This document shows, in pieces, positions 13,440 through 25,293 of a stretch of DNA of 64,000 nucleotides (position 1 is the first letter of the stretch; the number at the start of each line of letters is the position of its first letter). Below the pieces are notes generated by a model, which saw only the letters and a list, made by a program, of their open reading frames with translations, was not told the origin of the DNA and did no database searches. Position numbers and translations under genes: made by a program. Origin of the DNA: Cricetomys ansorgei (taxonomy: Eukaryota; Chordata; Mammalia; Rodentia; Nesomyidae); contig JAMJFZ010001134.1 in the NCBI GenBank assembly GCA_026225945.1, positions 372,001-436,000 on the forward strand. Direction: 5' to 3'.

Positions 13440-13715
13440 AGAGTAGAACTGTTGCTGAGTTTATTTTTAGTTATGTATAAAATAGTGGTGCACTGTTGGA
13501 GGTGTTGTCTAGGTCATGGCATTCTGCATTATCTGTAGGTATTGGATTTATGTACGGGATGCTTGATTAGTCATGATCTACATGTGCTGTCAGTGGAACA
13601 CCTGAGGAGTTCTAAATGAATAAAAACACCCAAGCTTAGATACTCAGCTTTCCATTGCTCAGTGTGGTGCTGAACAGTGGTTCCCTCTGTTGAGATCTGG
13701 CAGGGATTCCACCTC
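13440..13715 (+). repeat. Unclassified LTR-like repeat, copy 2 of 3
   Basis: Direct-orientation relative of 12175-12465. It keeps TTTATTTTTAGTTAT, GATTAGTCATGAT, the GAACACCTGA segment and AATAAAAACACC near 13618-13632. After it both copies continue with a GTTGAGATCTGG-like and TGCCTCA-like segment, so homology runs slightly past the stated edge. Confidence 0.5.
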
Positions 13716-16700
13716 TGATGGTGCCTCACTGTCTTCCTTGCTGGGCCACCATAGCAGAATACTACTACATTACATAATTCCTTATATTATTCTAAATTCA
13801 TCTTCATACCCACAGATAAATGTAGTAACCTCTCTTTATCTAAGAAGATTCTTTATAAAGTCACTAGTACACACAAAGCAGTAATCAATAGTTCATGGGA
13901 AGCTTAGCACCAATGATTACATCTGCATCACATCTCCTATATCTATAACACATGTAGCATTGCAGAACTAGTTGAAGAAGTTTTGTATTAGCTATAATAC
14001 CAGAAAGTACACTGTGAAACTGTCTCTACTCAAAAAGGCTAAAGAAACAAGACAGTATCTATGAACATGTTAAAATGGAAGTGAACATACTGCTTATATA
14101 TTTAAGATGTTTTAATTGCTTTTTCTGTGGGCAAGAAAGATCTTATGAGTTTAAATTACTTATTCTATTCTCAGGTGTCTCCCATGGTTTTATCCTAATA
14201 TGAATTTAATATCACATACCAATAAATAAATGTGTGTGTCCTCATGAAATGACTATCCTATTTTATTTCAGATTGTGAAGACTACATCTTTTTAGTTGCA
14301 TTAATATATTTCTCTTTTCCCACATTCTCAGGGTACATCCAGCCATTGTTCTTTCATTTTGTTCATATTTCCATCAAAGGACTAGGAAAATCTCTCACTT
14401 CTTTAGTAAACTGTTTTCAATTTACACATTTCTGAGAACATTCTGAAGTAAAAATTGTTTTCTAATACTGCATAGACTTTATTGTATTTTATTGATGCCT
14501 CTGGAATGTTCAGAATTTTTCTTTTTCTACTCCAAATATTTGCCATCATGGTTATCTTCTATGACTTTACATTTTGTTTCTGCCCTAATTTCCAGTTTTC
14601 CTAACAGAAAAACAAGTGGGGAAGAAATCATCCCTGTACTTATAGTGTTTTCTTTCTACTTCTATAAAATCAAGTTCTTCCTTAAAATGCAGACATATCA
14701 TCAATGGTCATGTGCTATAAACTTAAGCTAAAATGTAATATTTACTTATTTGAAAATTTTATATGAGAGTAAAGCAAAAATTGTAGATAGAAAATAAACT
14801 TCAGTAGGATACATTAAGTGAATTTTGTTTATCCCAATATTTCAAGTGATTATTTTTTGTATTTCCCCCAATTAACATTTTAAAGTATAAGTCCAGAATC
14901 ATAGGTGATGCCTGTACTGTTAGCTACTGTAACTTATTAACAAGGAGAAAAAGCCCTAGTTCTTCCAGTGCAAAGAGATAAGTGGCTTATTTTTTATTAA
15001 TTTATAGCTCAACAATGTACTATTTTATTAAAAATTATAACATCTAATTTTAGTGGAAAATGACTTACATAATACACCTCTTTATCAATTTAGGTAAAAT
15101 TAAATATATATCCAATATATTTTTCAATAATATTTATTTGTAACTTGCTGAGGCCTGTGAATATCCCTGATGCTAAACAGTCTCCTTCTCAGAGTTCTAG
15201 ATTCTTTATATAGGTAAATTTCAGTTTATCAGCTATATTTCTCCCCTTCTTTTCTGAAATTACATCTGTAATGAGAATGTCTGCATGGCCTACCAGAGTT
15301 GGCGCTTGTTGGTTGGGAAAGGAATCAAGCCATTTCATCTGAAAACTTTGCAGGTTATTTTTCTTTAAATACTGGCATATGCAAGGGTTATCTATTGCAT
15401 ACAGAAAGCATATCATAAGCATAGCACAGCACTTCCTGATGGCAAGTGTTAATGCTCCAGGCTAACAGTAAAATTAGCACGTCTAAAATGAATCGACCCC
15501 CGTAGGTCCCAATTCAGCTGAAAGGAGCTTCCAACCATTGTGGGGACTTTATCTCAATTGTTCCTTCAAATGTTCTTTGAAACCACCTTGAGGTTTGCAG
15601 GCTACAGGAGAGATGATGCTGCCTTCATCGTAGATCACACCTGCATACCAGGATAGACCCTGCTGAGAAGACTGGAAATTAAAGCACACCCTCTCTATAC
15701 CTAAAATGAATGCTTGCCCATTAGAAGTTTTTGCAAGAAACAATTCGCTCTCCTGGCTTGATTCTCCTTTAGCAGTGTAAAAAGTTCCCTATTAAAACAC
15801 TCCTGCATTTTTATTTCTACATTATTATTATGTGTATTTCTTAAAGTGAGTAAGTGTGCCATATCGGGTCCCATAGAGGAACAAACTATTTCTTTGTCTA
15901 TCATCATTTCCTTTCTACCCACACACCCTTTCTGAGTAAAGTCCACACGACCACATCAGTGGAAAAGGCTGGTTACCTTTTGCAAGTAACTTGATAATTA
16001 TTTAACATATATTAATATATGTGGACAGAATCAACCTTTTCCACAAATGGTTTCAGGAAAACTCTACACAGGAGTGAGTACGAGTGCAAGAAAAATCAAG
16101 AAGGACAAACAGAGTAGTTCATTCTTCTATGGGACCCAAGGAAATGACACACAACACAATGCTTTAAAATGACACATAGAATTATTTAGTTGTAAAGTGC
16201 AGTAGCATTTTTAATAGGGGAATTAACAGTACACACATTAAGAAAAAAGGAGCAAGAGAGACACTGACAATGCACCTTGCCAGTGGAAAAAACACACCAA
16301 AAGGAGAAGGAGGGAGAGACTGACAAATGTATTTAATCAGGTGAGAAATACACCAGAAAAGTGAGAGAGAACTGCTCTAGTAAAAAGATATAAAATCTAA
16401 GTGTAGTTCTTTTTGGTTTGGAATTGTTGCTCTGGCCTCCAGAGGAACCTGCTTGATTTGTAGATGTAGTCACTCCTAGAAGTCGATCATCCCCAAGAAG
16501 GAGATGGTTGTCCTTTCTCCTGTGACTTACAAACTTCAAGATTATCTTGTTTACTATGAAAGAACATTGGAGTCAAAAACCCAGAATTGGTTGTATGTTA
16601 CTGTTTGCTGAATAATACCTGCATCAGCCTCAAACAGAGCACGGTGCAATGTAGACACCAAAAAAAGTTTCATGTTATACTTTTTGCTCTTTACTGCATA

Positions 16701-17103
16701 TTTATTTTACTCCATTTAGGCTCTAATTGTTGGTATCTGTTAAAGGGTTGACTCTTCTTGGGAGGACCAAACCCCAAACCAGGAATAGATTTTACAATGT
16801 ACTATCAGTATAAATACATAGCTCTACACAAGTGGGGACTTAGAAGCCTGCAAGGTATTTTACAATGACAATTACTTTTGAGTAAAAATGGGTGCACCCC
16901 TTCCCAGTAAACAGCAGCGAGCTCAAATATTACTAGGACATCTAAACATTATCAATACTGATAAAGGCATTTTGTGGCCATTACAGCAAAGGGCAGATAG
17001 GGGCAAAATGGCTAGTAAGCCATAATTCCCTTTCAAAGGAGTCTGGACCTTGTCAGCCAGACTTCATCGATGTTATGAGGGTACTGGATTTCCCAGGAAA
17101 TAC
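13716..17103. other. Intergenic DNA with minus-strand coding-like fragments at 15.2-15.95 kb
   Basis: Mostly AT-rich. Between about 15950 and 15190 the minus strand carries three open fragments in different frames (15946-15701, 15743-15549, 15422-15189) lying head to tail, as in a decayed coding region. No known domain was recognised, so they are not called as a gene. A less AT-rich part at 16330-16540 also has an open minus frame with no recognised product. Confidence 0.35.
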
Positions 17104-17156
17104 ATACACACACGCACACACACACATGTGTGTGTGTGTATGTGTGTGTGTGTGTG
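17104..17156. repeat. (CA)n/(TG)n microsatellite
   Basis: CA repeat switching to TG repeat through ACACATGTGT, so the tract is itself locally self-complementary. It lies at the outer edge of the left arm of the large inverted repeat. Confidence 0.95.
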
Positions 17157-17178
17157 ATTTTTTTGTGTGTGTATCTGA

Positions 17179-17245
<67 letters not shown>

Positions 17246-17515
17246 GATATCCTTTGAAAATCCATTGTTGCCTTTAGGACTTTGATACTCCAAGCACCTT
17301 CAGACTCAGTGTATTTTAGCTTCCTGACTTAATATATTCAGAACCCACTGGAATATACAACATATACAAAAGTTAATGAAAACTATTAAAATATGTTAAC
17401 ACTTCTTTCAAAGGCCATTACCTATACTACTTTTGAAGGCATTTCAATTAATATAAGAAAATGAATCTTGTCGTCAATCATTAATATTAGGTTTAGACTT
17501 CCTCACTTCACAGCA
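17130..17515 (+). repeat. Left arm of a large inverted repeat
   Basis: Reverse complement of 18288-18662. Matching landmarks include TGTGTATCTGATATC beside the tetranucleotide array, the segment around GATACTCCAAGCACCTTCAG (17285-17304), the TTCAGAACCCACTGGAATAT segment near 17338-17357, and a trailing segment around AATGAATCTTGTCGTCAATC (17460-17479). Arms are about 375 bases with a spacer of about 770 bases. Identity is high but not perfect, so the duplication is not fresh. Confidence 0.85.
17179..17245. repeat. (TATC)n microsatellite
   Basis: About 16 nearly perfect TATC units inside the left arm of the inverted repeat. The right arm carries the complementary GATA array at 18557-18627. 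Confidence 0.97.
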
Positions 17516-18287
17516 ATCATTACATTCTTTTCGCAAGTATTTCTGGCAACCAATGGAACAAAATGGCAGATATGTGTGGAAATATTATTTTTCTGGAGAA
17601 AGCACTTATCCCCTCATTAAGATATTCTTTCCAATATCTACATTTTATCCCCCAGAACCAATTGTTAATTTATCGTGCATACAATTTAGTAGATCGTGGA
17701 TGTTATTCATTCATATGGTAGATATAGTTCAGTGATTGCAACAAAATATACCATTAATTATCCATAAAACAGGAATTCTAACACATTAAATTCGTATATG
17801 ATCCTGAATCAAAATTGATACAATAACACTTCAGACTGCTATGAATAATATACTTTATGAAGAACTATACTATATTTAATAGATATTAAGCGTAAATTAA
17901 CATCATATTTTCTCATGTAGTTATTAGAGTTTCTACATTGAATATCATTGAATTATAAAACGTACACCCAAGCATTGTACTTCAATTCTTTAAAAAATAA
18001 AATTAATAGTGTTTTTCAGTAAAAGATATTGAGAAGACAGAAAGTGCAAAAACTTATTTTTCATTCATACTTACCTCAAGAAGAAAGCAACTCAGACAAA
18101 ATAGGAGATTAAATACCAGATGGTTTCGACAACACATAGTAGTATGAAACATTATGCTTATCGAAACACAGGTAAAAAAGTGATACATGTTCTCAAATTA
18201 TATTCCGAGTAACCCCAGAAACAAAAGTCAGCCTACTCATGTTACCTGTAAGGGATTCTCAGCCTTCACGGAAATCAAACAAAATTG
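17516..18287. other. Spacer of the large inverted repeat
   Basis: AT-rich DNA between the two arms with no recognised element. A short frame at 17553-17735 has no known domain. Confidence 0.6.
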
Positions 18288-18578
18288 CTATGAAATTAGG
18301 AAGTCTATACATAATACTAATGATTGATGAAAAGATTCATTTGCTTATGTAAATTGAAATGCCTTTCAAAAGTAGTATAGGTGATGTCCTTTGAAAGACG
18401 TGTTAACATATTTTAATAGTTTTCATTAACTCTTGTATATGTTGTATATTCCAGTGGGTTCTGAATATATTAAGTTAGGCAGCTAAAATACAATGAGTCT
18501 GAAGGTGCTTGGAGTATCAAAGACATAAAGACAACAATGGATTTTCAAAGGAAATCATAGATAGAGAGATAGATAGAC

Positions 18579-18627
<49 letters not shown>

Positions 18628-18662
18628 TCAGATACACACAGAAGAAAACCACACACACACAA
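18288..18662 (-). repeat. Right arm of a large inverted repeat
   Basis: Reverse complement of 17130-17515. The order of landmarks is exactly mirrored: ATTGATGAAAAGATTCATTT near 18322, the GTAGTATAGG and GTTAACATATTTTAATAG segments near 18370-18420, TCTGAAGGTGCTTGGAGTAT (18498-18517), then the GATA array and an ATCAGATACACACA segment (18627-18640). Confidence 0.85.
18557..18627. repeat. (GATA)n microsatellite
   Basis: Imperfect then perfect GATA units in the right arm, mirror image of the TATC array at 17179-17245. Confidence 0.97.
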
Positions 18663-18689
18663 ACATGATGTGGGAGTTTATTTCTTGTT

Positions 18690-19240
18690 CTGCTTACATA
18701 ACTTTAAAATAATTGTGTTATATATTGTTGGGGTAAGGGTTTCCTAAGGCTTAGCAGTTTGTATTTTCTGCAGGTGTTGGTTTTATGTTAATCTATGGTG
18801 AAGATGTCTTCTCCCTCATAATGTGCATCTGCTCACTGTTCTCTAGCAGTGCCATTTTAGAAGAGAGAAGTTGCTGTGGAGGAGTTCTTGTATTCTTCCA
18901 CAGTACTTTGGCAACAAACATAGGACTCTTATGTAAGATCTTTAAATCCCACCTTAAATGTAACCATATTAAAGGATTGAGAGATACTCTTGATCCCTGA
19001 GCTATCCATTGTAAAGTTTACATAGCTGGATTTTAGGATGAGGCTAATAGTTTGGTTTCTTTATGTAATCAAACATATCTTTGGATTGGGGTGTCAGAGT
19101 TTATCGTTAAAATAATATATGATGAGCTTCTGTATATGTAAAAACACCAGATGTTAGGCAATCCATATTCCATTGTCAAGTATGTCACTTGCCATGACAG
19201 GTGGTTCCCTTTGTTGAGACTTGGAAGGGTTTTAACACAT
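18690..19240 (+). repeat. Unclassified LTR-like repeat, copy 3 of 3 (interrupted)
   Basis: The left part (18700-18790) aligns with the GGATTTA-TGTT segment of copies 1 and 2. The right part (19140-19240) aligns with their AAAACACC...GTTGAGACTTGG end. About 300 bases between them have no counterpart, which suggests an insertion in this copy or a deletion in the others. Confidence 0.4.
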
Positions 19241-20527
19241 AAAAGTATCTCCTTACCTTTTTGCTGAGGGACAAAGTACCTATGGGCTATACCACGGCAT
19301 ATGAAGTGTAGGTAGAAAAATCCATTTTGCTGGTATGCTCAGTGACAGAAGCACTTGGAAAAATTGCAAAAGTCCAACAATCCCTGGTGCACATGAAGTA
19401 GAGGCCCGAGCAGTGTGCTGGTGCTAGTAGTTTCCACAGCTCTTCTAGGGTCACTGACATATTTGGGAAAACTAACAGAATCCTGTTAACAAACATTGGA
19501 GAAATGTCATCTTTCTGTATTCTTCTAGCCTGAAAAAGAGATGTTTGTGAAAGATCCTAAATCATCCTGTATAAATCAGTCCTGTTATTGTATCCCTTTT
19601 GGCAATATTGTGCAATCCTCCAAAAGCTCTAAAATCTCCCAGAACACTCCCATAAATGTGGAATGTTAGCAGACAACTTCACAAGTATGGGAAGGTTTTC
19701 TAGACCAGGTGTGCATGTTTTTTCTTGCCAAGGCACATCGAGGAGATGTGATGGTATCCCTGAGTGGCATTCACAGGTGCAGGGGGTTCCACATCTTCTG
19801 ATGTATATGGACAAACCTGGAACAGCCCTTGTAGCTATGTCTAAGATTATATCACTGTGCAATTGTGGGTTGCTTTTGAGTCAAGTATATACTATTTCAC
19901 ATCTTCTCTGTAAATAAAAGTCTTGGACCCTTCCTATGTACTTGGAAATTTCACAGTTCTTTTTCAATGATAAGAGAATGTCAATAGACTTTAAGGATGG
20001 TAGGGTAAGAACAAGATACTGTATGTCAGATGTGTAGATTTTGAACTCTCCCTGTTTAGGAAACACATATATATTGCCTTCTGGGTTAACACATTGTTGA
20101 TTTAAGCTGTTGTGATCTACTGGTGAAGTATTAAAGACCCATTTCACAAGGGTGCCTGTTTCCGTCTTGTTTTCATGGAAGAGTAACGTTTGTGGGTCAC
20201 ATTTGCATTAAGGAGAAAATCTGAGGTCCTGTGCTTGTGAGTCCTTAGGCATGCAATTCCATTTTGCATATATGGTTAATGCCACGGCACTTGTAGAAAA
20301 CGAAAAATTATGAGACAACTTGGTTCCTAGGATGAAGGGGCTGCATTACCTTGTTCAGATGCAGAAGCATCCAGAGCCCTTTAGACAATATTGAAAGTTT
20401 TCAGGCTTGTTTATTTATATGATCAGGATCTGAAACCCTCAATGAAAAATGGGAATTTGATACATCCTCTTTTGTGCACTGTCCATACTCCAAGAACCCT
20501 GAAAACTTTTGATTAATCCAAAATTCT

Positions 20528-20586
20528 TGTGTGTGTGTGTGAGTGTGTGTGTGTGTGTGTGTGTTTGTTTGTTTGTGTGTGTGTGT
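20528..20586. repeat. (TG)n microsatellite with TTTG units
   Basis: Nearly continuous GT dinucleotides with a short GTTT run inside. Confidence 0.95.
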
Positions 20587-22441
20587 TACTTCAGAAATCA
20601 GCTCTTGGACAGATTTCAATCTTTCAGTAGGTTTCAGGTTAGTTGAATGAGCTCCAAGAACCACTCTGTGGAGCTAGAATCTCTGTTAGGCCCTTGAATA
20701 GGATGTAGATTTTCAGATCTGTGTGTTGTGGTGGTTCTTCTTAGAGCTCCTGACAGTGAGGAGCTGGAAAGAAAAAGAATACTGAATACACGGAAAGAAA
20801 CGAAACTCCTCTTGTGTTTGTGAGGAACTTTGAAAATATTTTGTACACACCTATAACTACAGGTGAAGGACTGGTCAGGCCTTGATTCACTGAGTCAAAA
20901 TGGGAATAGCCCATTCTCTCTAGTTCATGTGTCCAATATGTTAAGAACCCATCCTTATGATTCAAAGGTTCAACATTTTTTCCAAAGGCATGGAAGGCCT
21001 TTTCCAAATACCCAAAAGGAAGAATAAGATAAAGGTTCGATTTGTCTTAGATGTTAGATATGAGGACTTCTTACCGAGAAAATGTGTTCCTAGATCCATC
21101 TGATATCTTGAAGATATCTTGATCTGTACTTGATATATTGAAGCCTCCTTGTACATGGGTTGCCTTATTGAATATCCTTTTGTTTACATTGTAACTTATG
21201 CCCCCTAGTTTTCAAGAACTATTCTATGTGACATGCTCTGCATATTAGAGAGAATGTTGATAACTGTATTCTACATGTATAGACAGTGTCAGAGACCCTT
21301 GGGAGAATTGCAAAGGTTTGAGTGACTTGTGAAAAGAATGGCCCGTATCCAGCCCTTTGTAAATATTTGGTAAATTGTGAATCCAATTGACCTAGAAGGG
21401 AATGTCCATATTATGTTTGTGTGCCAGATACCAGAATGCCTCAGAAGATATGGAAGATATGACATCATTTGGTGTACAATTGTCTAGACTCAAGAAACTA
21501 AGGGTGTCTGTGAAAGATTCTAGCACTCACTTTTAGTCCTTTATTTCTTATCTGTACCTCTTAGGCAGATGGAAATATTCTAGGAGGCATTGAGGACTGC
21601 TAGGAATTTGTTTGCAATACAATCGTCTACATAGAATTTCCACAAATCCCCAACACAAGGATGGTAAGACTCTGAAGACCTGCATTTATATGTGGTTCCT
21701 TCTAGAGCCACCTTAGTAGAAACTGCAGCAGTCTACAGAAATGCCTGCAGAGATGCACAGGGTCATATAATTTCTAATGTATATTAAATATATTGTAACA
21801 TTCTTTTGCTGCACATAAGGTTATGGTCTATAGCTGCTTGTATAGGTATGTATTGTGTCTTCTCCCTTGGTCATGTTGGGAAGACGTTACAGCCCCCTTC
21901 ATATATAAGATACTGAGCCATCTCTGGTATATTTGGAATTGCCTATGCTTTTTCTGAAGATTATGCAAATTTGTGAGTTCTGTAGGATTGTAGAGTAAGG
22001 TAAATATAGTATTTGTCACATTGTTTTGTGTGAGCCCTCCCTGTGCAGGAAAAGCAGAACCAAGTGCATTTGGGCTTAAAGTGCAGATTTGAGTCATTGT
22101 GATCCGATAATATTTTGAAGCCTCTTTGTTTCAGTCTGTTTTGTGGAGAGGAGGAAATATTCAAGCTCTCTTTAAGAATGAGAATGTTTTAAAATAACTT
22201 CATGTGAGGCAAAAGATATGAAGCTCCATTCTGTAATTGTAGGCAGTGTCAGAGACCCTTGAAGGAATTAAAAATATCAAAATATCCACTGAGAATGTGA
22301 TAAATGGGCTGTTTCTCAGTTTACAGAACTTTTTGGGTATTTCTCATTGCACAGATGGAATGAGATATGATCTAATTTTAGTAGATTTAAAATATCTGTG
22401 GCCATTTCGGTAGGGCAAATTATTGAAACCTTTCTTAGGGT

Positions 22442-22499
22442 AGGGAGGGAGGGAGGGAGGGAAAGAGAAAAAGAGAGAGAGAGTGAGAGAGAGAGGGAA
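22442..22499. repeat. (GGGA)n then (GA)n microsatellite
   Basis: Four to five GGGA units followed by GA-rich repeats. It interrupts the degenerate tandem repeat. Confidence 0.95.
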
Positions 22500-24558
22500 T
22501 TTCTACATTTCCGCACACTCTTTGTCAGATGTGGAAAATGTGAGTATCTCTTACAGACAAATGCTTGGCCTTATTCCTTTTACAGATTAGAAAAAGATCA
22601 GATTTCCCTTTGCATAAAGGATGTTTAAAACAATCTTCTTCAGATGGGGGAAATTCTATAATTCTCTTGGTAAGCCTGGGCAGATGTCAACCTTATTTTG
22701 GTAGAAGTGGACTCTCTAGAGTCCCTAATATGAGAAGGGGAATATCTTATGCTCTCTTTTGAGAGGGATACATACTTAATACTCTTTTCATAGAGGTGAA
22801 TATTTTAGGCTTCTGTGGAATCTGCAGGTATGGCAGAGGCCTTTTTTGAAAAGAGTTGGAATATTGAAGAACTCATTGGGTAGTAGTAAGTTTAGAGCCT
22901 TTTGGTAGGATGATGCATATTTTAAACAGCTTGGGCAGAGAATAATTGTCTAAGTTGTATGGGGTATAACTGGAATGTCTAAGATCCCCTTTGTTACAGT
23001 AGAAATATGAAGCCATTTTCATGAGAGTGAAAATGTATGACTTCTTCTAGATATATATCGAAGTTCTCAGCAACCTATGGGCAGTGTTCAAATTCCCATT
23101 AACACCCTGAATATGTTTGAATGTCCTTTAAAACAATTTGATAGAAGGGGAAAGTTTCAATGACCCTTAAGGAGGCAGGGGAATTTCAGTTTCAGGTGGG
23201 TTAACAGGAAATGGTCAAGGTAGCGTACTTTTGAGATACACTCTCCTTCTTTAAAATGTAGATATGTATAGAAAGCCAAATGTGCAGAGCTCAAGTGAGT
23301 GTTGTCCTCAGGATGTGAACAAATTTCTAGACGGTTACTAAGAATTACTGCTGTCCAAGGGCCCAAGTTACTTTACATTCTTGATGCACTACTGTCATCA
23401 AGTACAATTATTTTGCAGATTCTGCCAGCACATCCCTGTCTTTCAGTGGACATAGCCAGCCCTCTAAGAAGCACCTCTGGATCTTGCCAGAGAGGGATGA
23501 CTCAGGTATACTACAGTCCTGTCAGCCCTGGTGTGTTGTGGGGAAAAAACAGGGTCCTGTTGATCCTTGTCCCACAAGGCTAAGTCTTGTCACAGTGTTG
23601 GCTCAGCACCACAGAATTTTGTTCTAAGGTGGAAGCACAACCTCCCAGGTCTTGAGGCTGCTGTGTCTATCAGGATTCTGAGGATCACCTTGCAAGTGAC
23701 TGTATATCTGTTTGAATCAGCATTGAGGAAGGGAAACTTATTCCACATGTCAGTGTGAACAAGGCCACCAACAATCTCCATAGCTTTGGATTATGCTCAC
23801 CAAGTAGCTCACACAGCTCAATTCCAGGAACCATACATGCTACAAAAAATCTTTTGCATGTCTGTGCGCAATTGTCAGGTCAACACAGCCATTCTTATGT
23901 GTTTTATCTATTTTATTCTCTTCCTGCAGTCCTAATTCCCTAGTCGCTCATCTTGGTCTACCTCCTATTCTCTCTGACTTTTTTTTTCTTCTGTTCTTTA
24001 AATTTTTTCATCAAAAAATTAGGTTCTCTTTGAGCTTGGCTACAGTTGGAATTCAGGATTGCTGTCCTGAAAGAAAGCATTTCTTCTCCAGAACCACATA
24101 CCTAGTACCCTAAAATTTGTCTGAGTTGCACCACCATGGACATATGCATCCTCTTTTTTGGGTACACAGGGCAAGTAGCCGAATACATTCCATTGGCTCA
24201 CTACACCCTATATGATTGCTTCTCAATAGAAGCCATCTTCTGCTTAGAAGAAGTCATTTAGGTTGTTCTGAGCAGTGCCAAAAGTGTCCAGGCAGGCACT
24301 GTACATTAGTGATGGTTTGGCTCTCCATGCCTCCTGTAGAATGCATCCTACTGTGATTCTCAACATCCAGGGAGGAAGTATGCTTGTCAGTTTGCCTGAT
24401 TTATTCACCTTACTTCCTATAAAGGGAGAAGACCCAGATTGAAGGGTCAAAAAGCACTTCTATCTTGCTATTCCCTGTCCAGCGATATCTTGAGTAAGAG
24501 TAATTAATTAAAAGGGGCTCAAAAATTAACAAGTGGCAGAATTTGGGGCCAAAAAGAC

Positions 24559-24589
24559 TGTGTGTGTCTGTGTGTGTGTGTGTGTGTGA
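24559..24589. repeat. (TG)n microsatellite in unit A
   Basis: TG repeat at the position where unit E has a shorter TG tract (near 58925-58945) and unit D a long one. Confidence 0.95.
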
Positions 24590-25199
24590 GTTCACTCTTG
24601 TTGAATTCACTGTTGAGGAATCTATGCCCCAGAGATCCCTGATAGTGACAGAAAATATGCTGTGTGAAGCAGTCATAGTTGTCATGTCACAGTTGTCTTT
24701 TAATGCCAGGTTTCTGTTGGAGAGGACCTTTAATGCTCCAACCCTCAGAACCAGCTCATGTATTCATAATATCTGGATGTGTCCATGTACTGCTGTAATC
24801 AGTTATGGCTCAGTTAATGAGACCAGTTACATGGCAACAGTACGAAAGGTGGAAGGATCAGTTCTGTGGAGTGGTTGCCATGGTACTTCTGATATCTCAA
24901 AGCAGTCACAATCTGAGGGAGCTCCTTTTGCATCATCAGAGCAGCTGACTCCAGGAGTCTTGACAGAGAGGAAGAAATGGAAAGCAATGTTCGGAGTGTC
25001 TCCATGAGGCAGGAAAAATGGTATTTCTCTAGGGGCCAACGTGGACAGTCTTACCTCATGGAGTTGGGTCTCTATAGACTCTCAGATCTTGGAAGGAAGC
25101 GTATACCCATGGTTGTGAAAATAATTTCCCAAGTGAACCTGGTATATCATGTGTTTTACAGATAGGCCTACATTCTCAGGATGAACTGACTATGACTGT

Positions 25200-25293
25200 A
25201 CATATGGGAGAGGAAAATAGATGTAGAGAGCAAGGGAAAGAATGAGAGGAGACAGAGAGTGATGGAGAGAGGCAGAGACAGAGAGAGAGAAGG
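25200..25293. repeat. GA-rich simple repeat in unit A
   Basis: Purine-rich tract that corresponds to 59568-59670 in unit E. Confidence 0.85.

Larger units (their letters stand above)
19500..23200. repeat. Very degenerate tandem repeat with about 30-base period
   Basis: The clearest part, 22500-23060, breaks into successive blocks of 27-33 bases. Each is a purine-rich GAT/GGA start, a TATTTT-like middle and a CTCTTTTGG-like end, for example the blocks starting near 22620, 22735 and 22790. The phrase GTGTCAGAGACCCTTG recurs at 21287 and 22245, about 960 bases apart, hinting at a higher-order period. Further left (19.5-20.9 kb) the pattern is weaker and membership is inferred. No satellite family was recognised. 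Confidence 0.4.

Noticed and set aside
17075..17257. 60-codon frame with repeated Tyr-Leu-Ser-Ile
   Set aside because: It is a translation of the (TG)n and (TATC)n arrays.
22500..23060. Regular ~30-base blocks that could suggest a CRISPR array
   Set aside because: Blocks are contiguous and degenerate, without identical repeats and unique spacers, and the DNA is clearly mammalian.
24543..25007. 154-codon open frame, the longest in the window
   Set aside because: It starts within a TG microsatellite, has no domain, and the matching part of unit E (58929-59400) is frame-broken. Its length is likely due to chance.
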